This document shows, piece by piece, positions 44,235 to 54,210 of a stretch of 64,000 bases of DNA. Source of the stretch: Collybiopsis luxurians FD-317 M1 (lineage: Eukaryota > Basidiomycota > Agaricomycetes > Agaricales > Omphalotaceae); contig KN834749.1 in assembly GCA_000827265.1 (NCBI GenBank), forward strand, positions 1,291,500 through 1,355,499. The letters run 5' to 3'. Every line of letters begins with the position of its first letter. Position 1 is the stretch's first letter. The notes under the pieces are model-generated. The model saw nothing but the letters and a program-made list of their open reading frames with translations. It had not been told where the DNA came from and ran no database searches. The position numbers and the translations under genes were made by a program.

Positions 44235-45835
44235 CTACTGACCAGCTTGCTTTCGTCTGTACTCCCTTAATTCTTTCGTTTTGTCAGGGCCACGGATCTT
44301 TCCCCAGCCAGATAGGGGTAGAACGAGTGCAGTAAGATTGTCTTCGCCTCCAAGTTCTTGAACAAAAGACAAGATTTGCTCTGCGGCAGCCTTGGGATCC
44401 GGTGCGTCTCTTGCAAGGTCAACAATCTCGTCATCAGAAAGGACAGAAGATACGCCATCCGAGACCATGATTATGTATGCCCATTCTCCATCTAGTTGAG
44501 GATTAGAATGCTGATAGCTGAAGACTACTGAAAGAAGGCTACCTTCCAAGAGTTTTGTTCTAATTTCTGGTTCTGCAGTCACACCGAATTTTTTGAAGCG
44601 TAGATCACCAAGCCTGTCGAATATTTTAGATAAGGGCGACGACGTAAGAAACGCTCGTACCCTCGTGTATTGGCAAGGGCACCCATCCATCTATTAGAAA
44701 GCTAAGAATTAAGACGCAAGAAGTTAAAAAAAAATAAAATCACCTGGATTCCCCGTAAGAGTCAGTTATAAGCGATGAGCCCATCATCCTTCGCAAACGG
44801 ATGGATTCGCCACGGGCATCCGCATGATGGGTTTCGGTCATAGGATGAACTTTGCCTCCTTCTGTCGAGCAAAGCAAAACGCGTGTGTCGCTACGGGCAG
44901 GAAAATTAATGAAAGACTTGCTAGAATGCAGGGAAAAAACTCACCCACAATGAGCGACCGTCAAAGCGAGACGTTTTGCTGAGAAGAATGGTGTAGCGGG
45001 TGCATCCAAAGACTGTAGAATTACGACTGATGCGGTAGCGCCACACGTCTGAGACATGCTGTCGGTGGAAAGTTGTCTATCTACCTAAGTGGGCTTTAAG
45101 TTCTCTTTTGAAAAATGGCATTCTTTGAAAAATAGCGCATACTTCGAAAAAAGCTGTAGCCGCTCGAGCTTCCAAGTCTAATTTGGGTGAAGTATCGTTG
45201 ATTTCGCCGATCCACGGTGTGAGTGGACCACCTTTATAACGTTTAAAATATCCGCCTAGCTCCTTAACCCAAGCAAACAGTTCGGGAATCATGGAAGGGT
45301 TCACAGATTCAAAGAGACCATGCAATTCTTGACGAAGATATCCTGAAACGGCAGGTCCTCCGTGCCTGTACAGAGTTGAGTTCCAAGCCCAAGACAAGAG
45401 AAAAAGACGCACCCGTCATAAATTCCGACGAAAACAGCCTGTCTGGAAAAAACATTTCCAACAATTTCTGGATCCCATTCTATGCCAAAGCTTTTCTTGA
45501 CACTGATCTTCAACTCCTCCGGGTCCAAGGAAAGCGCGGAAAACGCGTAAAAATCCTCTTGATAGCTGAGCAGTTGTGAAGAACAATTTACAAAAGACAC
45601 GGGGTACTAGATACTGACCTTCGATTACCTCGAGAAGTTGCAGCGCCTATGACTTTTGGAGATGCTAGAGGAAGTCGTATAACGCCATCTGAAGAGCAGA
45701 GCGGTGAGTGAAGGGGAGACGGGCAAAAAAGGGTCGAAAATGTATACTTGAAGCGGAGAATCGAATATAATCGGAAAAGTGTCGTTTGAGAGGAATAGAT
45801 GGATGGAATGAGCGTTGCAAAAGTCTAAGAGCCAT
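44235..45835 (-). CDS. PP2C-type Ser/Thr phosphatase, probably mitochondrial (PTC6-like)
   Basis: Metal-dependent protein phosphatase. ATG at 45835-45833 opens MALRLLQRSFHPSIPLKRHF, an Arg/Lys-rich, amphipathic start consistent with mitochondrial import. Motifs in order: YQEDFYAFSALSL, AVFVGIYDGHGGPAVSGYLR (metal-binding DGHGG across an intron), DSMSQTCGATASVVIL, LTVAHCGDTRVLLC, GESIRLRRMMGSSLITDSYG, MVSDGVSSVLSDDEIVDLA and GGEDNLTALVLPLSG (last metal Asp). Ends EYRRKQAGQ at 44237-44235. About seven introns. Yeast Ptc6, with a similar organisation, acts on pyruvate dehydrogenase and mitophagy; that role here is inferred. Confidence 0.85.
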
Positions 45836-46756
45836 TCACAGCTTCAATTTCGGGAACATTCATTTGCATGAATGCGGTGAACGTTAGCTGTGGCGTTGAA
45901 CGGAAAAGACGTTGAATGCGTCGTTAAGCGCCCATTTCCCAAAACAGTGAAGTATCTGATCACTGCCACTTTTATCTCAGTACAGCGCCTTCAAGCCTCG
46001 CTACTTAGAAGGGATACCGCTTTGTGGTTTCGACTTGTTTTTTGTGAGTAAATTTTCGAGGATAGAGAAGTACCGACATCCTTCATTCTGCTTACAGCTT
46101 CTGCAGCTTTGGACCAATTGCCTCGGGAAACCCAGTGCGCCAGACTAACCTCAGATGTCGCGTTCATAAATGAGCTGGAACTGTCATGATCGACGTGTAT
46201 TATCTTTGGGATTGCCTCAGTTCGCTGGCATTGAGACTGTAGTGACGTTGTTTAATCCTTTAACGCCAGGATGCTAACAAGTATTGATGGTAACTGAACT
46301 CGTACTGGAGACATAGCACTACCCGTCGAAATTTAGCTAGTCTGGGGGATCTATCACTCTGTGGCTGGTCCCGCACCTGACCCATGGATACTGTACCGAT
46401 GTCTTGTACCTCGTATCACCTGAAGCAATCGGTTTGACAAGCGATAAGAATGCTTCTGTTATGCTTTTTACTGGCTCACCGTATTGTTCGGCGCGATGCT
46501 CGACTGCTCAATTTCATTCTCGAGCTGCCATCATTGGCCTGGTTGGCTGATCGCCAAAAACCAAGGGCTTCTGGTGGCGTCCATCCCGGTGTACATTGGC
46601 AGTCGGATTGGGCGATAAAGCGGATCGGAGGCGGTCTTCTAGGCACGTATTGTTGCAACTTGCATAAATACTCGCCATGCCGCGATTCTTCAAATTTCTT
46701 ACTTGAAACTGTTTTTCCCGCTGATTTTGAGAACCCTAGACTTTGAATCATAGTAT
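45836..46756. other. Long divergent intergenic region (PP2C / GPCR promoters)
   Basis: At 921 bp this is one of the longest gene-free intervals in the window. It must contain the promoters of both divergent genes. An ATG-initiated frame of 98 codons (46450-46746) ends 10 nt before the GPCR ATG; it has no family features and the opposite strand is equally open over 46476-46751, so I treat it as a possible upstream ORF or chance. No TATA box with good spacing or repeat was recognised. Confidence 0.45.
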
Positions 46757-48341
46757 ATGGCCAACCAACCTGAAGGCAGTTTTTCCTTTGGGACGAGACT
46801 GGGATTGGCGTTTACGGTTGAATCAGCCTGCTGCTCCGCAATAATGGTTACGAGCGTTCTGATCTACATCTTGGTGAGTCCTTCGCTCGTTATGACTTGC
46901 ATTCAACCGAATTCGATTATTACAGTATTCGGCCGTAGCAATCAAACGAGGCGCCTCGCGTAAATGGACTGTTTCGACCAACGTTCATTGTTATTTTATC
47001 AACCTGATGATTTTCGATCTCATACAAGCTATTGGTATGCTCTCATTGGTGTTGTATATGTACGGCTATTTACCGGCGTACAGGTGGTATCATGGACGTA
47101 AAGTGGGTAGCCATTGGTGTAAGTCGATGACTGGGCATCACATATATGTCCTTATCTCTGAATTGGCTACTAACAGGGGGTATCGGAAGGGCCCTTTTGT
47201 ACAGCACAAGGTGTTTTAAAGCAAGTCGGGGACGTAGGAGTTGCACTATCGTGAGTAAGATATCAATGTCACTTCCCTAGACCGTAGTTCATCCATTACT
47301 TTTTCTACTTCAGCAGTGCGGTAAGCCTAGCCTATATGCGATACCGGTAAAATACTTTCTCAGATGTTTGCGAAAACAGATTATTGCTTTGCATACTTTC
47401 GGTGTCCTTGTTCTTCGGCGAAGCGCTCCCACTCGAGTCGCAATTTTCGGTTTACTCTCAATCTGGACATCTATATCTCTTATCGTTGGAATTAGTTTCG
47501 CAACGCACAAGGGAAAAGATTATTATGGGAATACTCAATATTGTGAGTCACGACTGAACCGAGTAATGGAATAAACATCCTTGTTTATCATTTACTTACA
47601 CATATGAACTAGGGTGCTGGATCACCTCCAGTTACGGGTTTGAAAGAATTGCCCTAGAATACTTTTGGATGTGGCTGGCCGCGTTCATTAATCTACTCTG
47701 CTACGGAATCATGGCATTAGTTGTTAAAGGTAGGTCCTGATTGGATACCAAGCTGGTGTCAATTTATCGATTGCTTGATAGGCGCGTTAGTTGCTGATGG
47801 AACGAGATTTCGATACATCGGTAGAAAAAGTCGAAGGAAACATAGCCTCGGAATGCTGAATAGCGTGAACTTGACTGGAGCGGACAGAGCTGAAACCAAT
47901 GCCATAGCGTTGCATATGCTTTTGTGAGTTTATCTTCAAAAATCTGGTGTACAAAATCACTAATGCATGTAAGCTAATAGTTATCCCTTGATCTACATCT
48001 TTGCCGTTAGTCCCATTACTGTGGTAAGGTGGATGGCTTTTTCGGGTGCAAATGTACCATTTGCGGCCACGGCGTTTGCAAGCATTGTATTTTCCTCTTC
48101 CGGTGTCTTCAACGTCCTTCTCTTCGCGACGACTCGACCTAAGCTTCTGCCGCATCGAGAACATCGCAGTCGTACTACGCCGCTCCCCTTTTCAGTTGGG
48201 GTGGGATCACCGCAGTCCTCGCTTAGATATACACCTATCAGCCCGGACGACAGCGACGGGAGCTCAAATTGGAAGTTAACTCCTCGGACGATGCCATCTG
48301 AACTTCCGATACTTCACATTAGTCGTGACCGATCTTCATGA
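46757..48341 (+). CDS. Seven-transmembrane receptor, Git3/cAMP-receptor-like GPCR
   Basis: Plasma-membrane receptor of the fungal Git3/Dictyostelium cAR-like group, expected to couple to a heterotrimeric G protein. ATG at 46757 (MANQPEGSFSFGTRLGLAFT). Exons give CCSAIMVTSVLIYIL (TM1), HCYFINLMIFDLIQAIG (TM2), GGIMDVKWVAIG and GPFCTAQGVLKQVGDVGVAL (TM3 with a conserved Cys), FGLLSIWTSISLIVGISFA (TM4), YWCWITSSYGFERIALEYFW (Cys partner in loop 2, into TM5), NLLCYGIMALVVKG, then a basic third loop (YIGRKSRRKHS) and YPLIYIFAVSPITVVRWMAF and GVFNVLLFATTRPKLLP (TM6-7). The C-tail is Ser/Thr/Pro-rich and ends HISRDRSS, TGA at 48339-48341. About seven introns. Ligand unknown. Confidence 0.85.
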
Positions 48342-48488
48342 TTCTTATATTTTCAAAAATTTCTGTAGCTTGTAATGATATACCCGAATCAGATGTAATA
48401 ATTCAATTAAACGAACCAAGAGGCTACTGCTGCAGGGCGCCCATATCCGGTAGTAAGGGTCTGAATTTACTTTTCTCACTTTGACGAC

Positions 48489-49366
48489 ATGGGCGGAAAC
48501 CAGTCGGTGCCCAAAATTACAGCGCAAGACCGTGCAATACTCGAGTTTGTGTTATTTCTAGTTACAATATTGCTGATTGCTTATATTTCCAGTCTCAAGC
48601 TGCAACGAGACAAGGTGAAACAGTATCAAAAGAGTGTACGAGAGTTCCTGCAAAGATCCCGTTCCATGCCGGCTCAATGCGCCAGTTACAAGCTATTCTA
48701 GACCGTGAAGAGGAAATCGCAAAGCAACATCTCGAAGCCGGTCGCAAAGACCGAGCACTTGTCGCACTGCGGAGACGAAAGTATCAACAAGGACTGTTAC
48801 TTAAGACGGACGGGCAGCTGGAGAATCTTCAGCAATTAGTACGTTTTACAGATTTTCTTGTATCTGGAATCTCGTCACCACTGTCCAGGTATCGACCATC
48901 GAATTTTCTCTGGTGGAAGTATCGGTGTTACATGGGCTGAAGCAAGGCAACGAAGTCCTGAAGGAAATTCATAGAGAATTGAATCCAGAACAAGTTGAAA
49001 GGTTACTCGAAGAGACTGCGGAAGCCAGAGACTATCAGCGGGTACGCCAAAAGCAGTTATATCTTTTTTATCACAATGTCTAAAGTGTTTTTATCAGGAA
49101 ATCGACGAGATGTTGGCCAACAATCTTAGTCTGGATGAAGAGGACGAGGTTCAGGCAGAATTGCTGAAATTACAGAATGAAGTGGTCTGTACTATACGCT
49201 TCCCGGCTGGTTTATACTGACATTCACTTCCATTCAGCGGGCAGAAGGCGAACCTACAGAAGATGTACACTTGCCCTCAGTACCTTCGACTGAACCTGTT
49301 GCTCTCCAGGAGCCCGAGGCAGACCAAGCACAGAGAGATGTTGCCCGAGTCGCAGTACCAGCATAG
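48489..49366 (+). CDS. VPS20: ESCRT-III subunit VPS20/CHMP6
   Basis: Nucleating subunit of ESCRT-III, linking ESCRT-II to Snf7 during multivesicular body formation. ATG at 48489, MGGNQSVPKITAQDRAIL, where Gly2 fits an N-myristoylation signal as in known Vps20. Intron 1 (about 48544-48592, a hydrophobic-looking stretch if wrongly translated) joins to give AILDLKLQRDKVKQYQK. Further exons carry ILDREEEIAKQHLEAGRKDR, ALRRRKYQQGLLLKTDGQLE, LKQGNEVLKEIHRELNPEQV and EIDEMLANNLSLDEEDEVQA, ending DVARVAVPA with TAG at 49364-49366. Length about 215 residues, as expected. Same strand as the GPCR, 147 bp downstream. Confidence 0.93.
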
Positions 49367-49443
49367 ATCTATACTACGAATATTCTGAATCTTCATCTAC
49401 GGACAATGTACAAGTGTATCGCATAGGATCAACATGAACCACT

Positions 49444-51466
49444 CTACCAGCCCTCGAAGTTCCCAAAACCCATTCTTCGTCTTTTGGAAGGTTCCTCAGA
49501 GACAGTAGCACTTCCAACGGCTTGCGGTCTCTTAAGATTGAGGTTCAGATACTTTCCTACACCTCCAGTTCCAACCTGGTCCTTCGCAGGTGCTTCGGAG
49601 CCAACCTTGACCTTTTTCCCGCTCGTCAACTGCAAGCTTTCGACAGAAACAGAAAGACAACTTACCCCAAACCAGTTGATGTCATCGCCTTCTTTCTTCT
49701 CTGGTTTCGTATCCTTTGGACCCTCTGCACGCTTCGCTAATTTTGCAGCTAGTCGATTCTTATATTCTTCGAAAGGATCCTGATATCTTCATGTTGGCAT
49801 TAGGAAAGTATGATACGGTAGGAGAAAAGACGTACATGATCACTTCGGTAATTTTGACAGACTTAGAGGGTCTTTCTGTTCCGTCTTTTCGTGGCAGCTT
49901 CTCCAGAGCATCAAGGACATCCTCTCCGCCAACAAGTTTACCAAAAACTGTGTGCTTCTTGTCCAAATGAGGCGCAGCTTTGAACGTTATATAGAATTGT
50001 GATCTATCGAGAAATGAGAATGGGCGTAATAGGTCGAGCGAAGTGAGCATACCCGTTTGTATTTGCGCCTTTATTTGCCATGGCCAGAACACCTCGGCTG
50101 TCGTGCTTCGCGGCACCCTTCAAGTCATACTCGTCTCGGAACGGCGTACCCCAGTATGACTGCCCTCCTGAGCCAGTTCCTGTTGGATCACCGGTTTGTA
50201 TCATAAAACCTGGAACTAACTAAAAAGGCATTTCAGCATTAGCATGGGCATTCACTGTAAAATAAATCTTACCCGATGAAACAAGCAGTTATCAAACTTT
50301 CCCTGGCGCGCTAGCATTAACCAGTTATAAGCTGTTTTGGGTGCCTAGAGGGGCAAATTAAGAAATATGAAGGGTGATATCAGGGAGATATGGGGAGCGT
50401 TCACCTTTTCGCAGAACAACTCTAGATTCAAGCTACCTCCTCCCAAACTTGTCACTACCCGTACGTAGGCTCGACGCTTCCCAATGTCCTTCTCTTTACT
50501 TTTGCCTTTAAGTGGATTTGAGATGGCTTCGAACATCAATTCCTCCTTTGTACGACATCAACAATTCAGATTGAAAACGAAGACTCGATGACTGACCTCA
50601 TCCCACACAAGCTTGCTTGCGGCACCGCTAGTCAAGTTGGGATCGACGGAGGTGGATGTGAGGGAAGCGCCAGGAAGGCCGCTGGAATAAGGAGAAATAT
50701 TCCCTAGCGTCTAGCTAAGTGTGGTTGGTAAAGTAAGAGCAACATATACTTACACGGGGTAGGTTCCTTTGACTTGACAGCAGCAACTTGGGCGGGTTTT
50801 GCTACAGGGTTTGGCGGGGCTGACTTCGTCGATGAGGAAGGCGCTTGACTGGGAACAGAAGCAGGAGGTAAGCCATGCGGGTTTTGTAGGGTAATGACAT
50901 CTGATTTTTTAAATGGAACGTCATCTACGAGGTCCTTTCCACCTTTGATGCTATCTGCAAGAAAAACATTTCCAGTTGTTGCAATGGCCACAATATGTGA
51001 ATGCTCGGTGAATGGTTTGAAGCTGATAGGATCATGAATCTCGCCGGATGGCTTTCGATGATAGTGGAGTTGAATCAGGTCTGCAGGGGTTAGAGGCTCC
51101 TGTGTGATAGGATTGGTATTGTTATGTTGCTTGAGCCATGGGATAATATTGATCTGGTAAAAGACTGGTTGGCACTCGCTGGATGAACAAGTCACGGTAA
51201 CAAACCAGATCGAAAACGTTGCCCGTACCGTCGGCATTACGTGCACAGACGGGATTATCAAAAGGCTGGAATGAAAGCGCACAACAATCAAAAGGAGTTC
51301 TTGCACCAGGATGAGGAGTTTCGGGTTTGCTGAAGAAAAGCTTTAGAGATATGCGACAGAAAAGCAAGGACAGAAACTACGCCTTGAAGCCAGAAGAAGC
51401 AGAATGGGAGCCTAAGACACTGTGTTCGGTGTGGGTGATATAAAGTCGATCTGAACCGTGACCCAT
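49444..51466 (-). CDS. CYP8: U-box cyclophilin, PPIL2/CYP60 type
   Basis: Nuclear peptidyl-prolyl isomerase with an N-terminal U-box, a spliceosome-associated ubiquitin-ligase/cyclophilin family. ATG at 51466-51464 ([20 protein letters not shown]). U-box half: [39 protein letters not shown] and [20 protein letters not shown], then [11 protein letters not shown] Ser/Pro/Ala linker follows, then the cyclophilin domain: [74 protein letters not shown] and [19 protein letters not shown] (catalytic Arg in FHR and the QFYIT block are present). It ends [13 protein letters not shown], stop at 49446-49444. About seven introns. The symbol follows the usual fungal annotation. Confidence 0.92.
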
Positions 51467-51582
51467 AGAAATTGCAAGATACCGTCAAGGTGGTTGGAGT
51501 TTGAGAAGAAAATCGGTTAAGCGCCCGAAAGCGCCTATCCATCGCTGCTCAGCGCCAAATTCTTTTTATTGGACTTGGTCCT

Positions 51583-53760
51583 ATGCTCTCGCGCTCAGCT
51601 TGTACAAAGTCACTGATATTGTTTGACTTTCTCGTTCCAAATCTCACTGCCAGGTCGTTCAGCTCATCGTCGTCTCTGAGCTCCATTAAACACAACGCTA
51701 AATCTCACCCACCTCCCGCTCTTCCTTCCGCGGCCTTGAAAAATATAAGGGAGAGCATTACACGCAAGCTACAAAGTCGTGATGTTGTCATATCTGACCA
51801 ACAGGCTGATATTTACAACTCTATTATTGCACAGATTAGGCATTCAATTGGGATCGAAGATGCAGCGACCGTATGCCAGCTCTGGATCAGACTAAAGAAG
51901 CTCAACCTGGCTCATATTCTTGACCCAAAACTCGTCTCTCTGATGTCGGCTCTCTTGGTCAAATCACTTCTCCCAGATTCTCCCGGCTCCTGGGACCCTT
52001 CCGTTCGAGAAACAGTACAGGAAGTTGCCGTCGCAGCCGCATCCTACGACGCAGAAGAGGTCGTCGCCTGTATGTTATACCATATACGATCCAATGACCC
52101 AGACGCAGCGTTGCTCCTTTATAAGCGCTGCGATCATATCATGAACAAGGATGCTTTAGATGCGGATGAAACTCTGGATGGTTTTTCGACGCTGGAAGAA
52201 CTTGGGTTCGGTCACGCAGACTCTTTATTATCCGGTGGCCAGCCTGTTCGGGGAAGGATTTTCCTTCTTTTGGCGGCTGTCGCCGCCCATGCTATGCTCG
52301 GTACATTCCAGGACGCGTTGACGATTTGCAAAGACACAGACGTCCGCTTCCACAATTTTACGACGCGGGAGTTTTTAGAAAACCTCAAGTATGATCCTGC
52401 TCTCCGAAAAAAGGTTGATATCTATGTCGATCGACTGCACCTCGCACGCCTTGTGTCCAGACCGCCTTCACTTTCTCGTCAGATCATGAACCTCGGAGAC
52501 ACACACGCTTTGGGAGCTTTGAAGAAGCTTTACGACGGAATCATAAAAGGCATTACGGGACCAAATCCTTTCATCGCTGCAGACGAAGCCTCAATTTCTT
52601 CGGAGAGAACCGTGGCCATGACGGTTGTGGGTTGGACGTCGTTTCTTACTGCGTTCTTAAAATGCTCTGCGAAAGACGTGGCTGCACAACTGTGGGATGA
52701 TATACCCAAGCTTGGTCTCCGTCACGACACGGCGATGTGGAATGCGCTCATTGCAGGGCAGTTCCAATCCTTCAGTGACGCGACCGCGACTTTCAACCTC
52801 ATGGTAGCTCAAAAAATTCGACCGAACGTGTTGACGTATCGCGCTCTTATTGGGTCGCTCTTTAATGGTCGTAGGCCCAACCTTGCGATGGACAGATTCC
52901 AGGAATTCCAACGTACAGAAATGGATGATTCGCCCGAGGATATCATGTCTGTTTACAATACAGTCCTTAATGGACTACTTGTTACAAATCGCATCGAAGC
53001 AGCGTCGTCTCTGTTGCTGCAAATGTCCGCAAACGGGCCCAAGCCGGATGTCGTATCGTACAACACTTTTCTCGGACATTTTGCACGTCGGAATGACCTT
53101 AGGGGATTAGGGATGATCATGACAAAGATGGGTGAAAGTGGAGTCACCGGAGACGTGTTTACTTTCTCAACCATCTTATCAGCATTGCTTAAATTGGGTC
53201 GAGCCGATGCTTCAGAGGTTGTGTTCCGTCTTATGAACAAGCAGGGTGTAAAGCCCAATGCGGCCACTTATACGGCCATTATCGACAAGCAAATGAGGGA
53301 ACAGGATGAAGTACACCTCAACGGGGCACTAAGATTGTTGTCGCAGATGGAAGCAGACCCTACCATTGCGCCCAATATTGTTACGTATACTTCTATCCTC
53401 GCTGGCATCTATCGAGGCCCTCGATGGCTTTCCAAGCAGAAGGAAGACGATTTTACTCGGGCCATTTTGGAAAGAATGAAACGTCACAATGTCAAACTGA
53501 ACACGAGGGCATACAATATTCTTATCCGGGCGTGTTTGAACGGCGACCGATTGGATCAGGCACTGTCGTATTACCAAGAGATGAAGCGGAAAAAGGTGAC
53601 AATGTTCCATGAAACGTGGCATTTATTGTTGGAGGGCTTGATCGGTATGAACGAGTGGCAGGTTGCAAAGGAAGTAGTTAGGGACATGGGATTCCATGGA
53701 GTGCGCCCCCTTGGACCACTGCAAAATTTGATTCAGCGAGCAATGTCTGGAGGAAGATGA
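51583..53760 (+). CDS. Mitochondrial pentatricopeptide-repeat (PPR) protein
   Basis: Intronless 725-residue protein, unusual in this intron-dense neighbourhood. ATG at 51583 (MLSRSACTKSLILFDFLVPN) is a basic, hydroxylated mitochondrial presequence, with SFSSSSSLSSIKHN following. The N-terminal half is helical without clear motifs. From about residue 380 PPR units are visible: DTAMWNALIAGQFQSFSDAT, NVLTYRALIGSLFNGRRPNL, MSVYNTVLNGLLVTNRIEAA, DVVSYNTFLGHFARRNDLRG, DVFTFSTILSALLKLGRADA, NAATYTAIIDKQMREQDEVH, NIVTYTSILAGIYRGPRWLS and NTRAYNILIRACLNGDRLDQ. It should bind a mitochondrial RNA; target unknown. Stop TGA at 53758-53760, 28 bp from the convergent MIM2-like gene. Confidence 0.92.
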   Translation: MLSRSACTKSLILFDFLVPNLTARSFSSSSSLSSIKHNAKSHPPPALPSAALKNIRESITRKLQSRDVVISDQQADIYNSIIAQIRHSIGIEDAATVCQLWIRLKKLNLAHILDPKLVSLMSALLVKSLLPDSPGSWDPSVRETVQEVAVAAASYDAEEVVACMLYHIRSNDPDAALLLYKRCDHIMNKDALDADETLDGFSTLEELGFGHADSLLSGGQPVRGRIFLLLAAVAAHAMLGTFQDALTICKDTDVRFHNFTTREFLENLKYDPALRKKVDIYVDRLHLARLVSRPPSLSRQIMNLGDTHALGALKKLYDGIIKGITGPNPFIAADEASISSERTVAMTVVGWTSFLTAFLKCSAKDVAAQLWDDIPKLGLRHDTAMWNALIAGQFQSFSDATATFNLMVAQKIRPNVLTYRALIGSLFNGRRPNLAMDRFQEFQRTEMDDSPEDIMSVYNTVLNGLLVTNRIEAASSLLLQMSANGPKPDVVSYNTFLGHFARRNDLRGLGMIMTKMGESGVTGDVFTFSTILSALLKLGRADASEVVFRLMNKQGVKPNAATYTAIIDKQMREQDEVHLNGALRLLSQMEADPTIAPNIVTYTSILAGIYRGPRWLSKQKEDDFTRAILERMKRHNVKLNTRAYNILIRACLNGDRLDQALSYYQEMKRKKVTMFHETWHLLLEGLIGMNEWQVAKEVVRDMGFHGVRPLGPLQNLIQRAMSGGR

Positions 53761-53788
53761 TGGATGTCGCTGTACCGTAGAGTAGAAA

Positions 53789-54076
53789 CTACTTTCCAAA
53801 GACGAAATCTTTACCGAGACCAAAACGAAGATAGCGAGCATAAGCTGGAAAACGAAGTTTAGAAATTGGAATGATTTACGGGTGGAAAGATGGTGTTATA
53901 CCCCAGTAACTCCATCGTCTGCCCAGCCATTTACCTAGGTAAGGGAGAAGGACGACGGACAAAATTTGCTGAAGCTGGTGGAGACTCTCCTCCCACTCCT
54001 TTTGAGCGAGATAGTACTCGTCGTCGTCCGAGTCATATGAGCCTTCTGAGGATATATCATCGATGGATGAAGGCAT
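53789..54076 (-). CDS. MIM2: Small outer-mitochondrial-membrane protein, MIM2-like
   Basis: Two exons. ATG at 54076-54074 gives MPSSIDDISSEGSYDSDDDE, then YYLAQKEWEESLHQLQQIL, a membrane segment SVVLLPYLGKWLGRRWSYW, and after an intron (GTATAA donor, TTTCCAG acceptor) AYARYLRFGLGKDFVFGK with TAG at 53791-53789. Total about 75 residues. The layout matches the Mim2 family: acidic cytosolic head, KEW motif, one membrane helix with PxxGKxxGRR, short basic tail. Mim1-Mim2 inserts alpha-helical proteins into the mitochondrial outer membrane. An upstream TTG-initiated extension (MKWSI) is not needed. Small size makes this gene easy to miss; the family match rests on memory of the motif. Confidence 0.8.
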
Positions 54077-54137
54077 GATGCTCCACTTCAAACACTACTC
54101 GGTCTCCGCTGAATGTCAAAGCACGTGGTTGGGTCAC

Positions 54138-54170
54138 CCCCGGATCGGTCTGTCTGCTAAGTTTATATTT
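54138..54170 (+). promoter_or_regulatory. Possible CreA/Mig1 site and TATA-like element upstream of the sugar transporter
   Basis: CCCCGG at 54138-54143 fits the fungal glucose-repressor consensus (reverse of SYGGRG), and TTTATATTT at about 54162-54170 could act as a TATA element 41-49 bp before the ATG. Between them and the start lies a CT-rich leader. Such short sites occur by chance, so this is only suggestive, though glucose repression would suit a sugar transporter. Confidence 0.3.
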
Positions 54171-54210
54171 CAACCACCACCATCCCCCAATATCCCCTTT
54201 TCCATGCATC

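Noticed and set aside
46476..46751. Minus-strand 91-codon frame in the PP2C-GPCR interval
   Set aside because: Overlaps an equally open plus frame, no recognisable domain and no splice-supported continuation.
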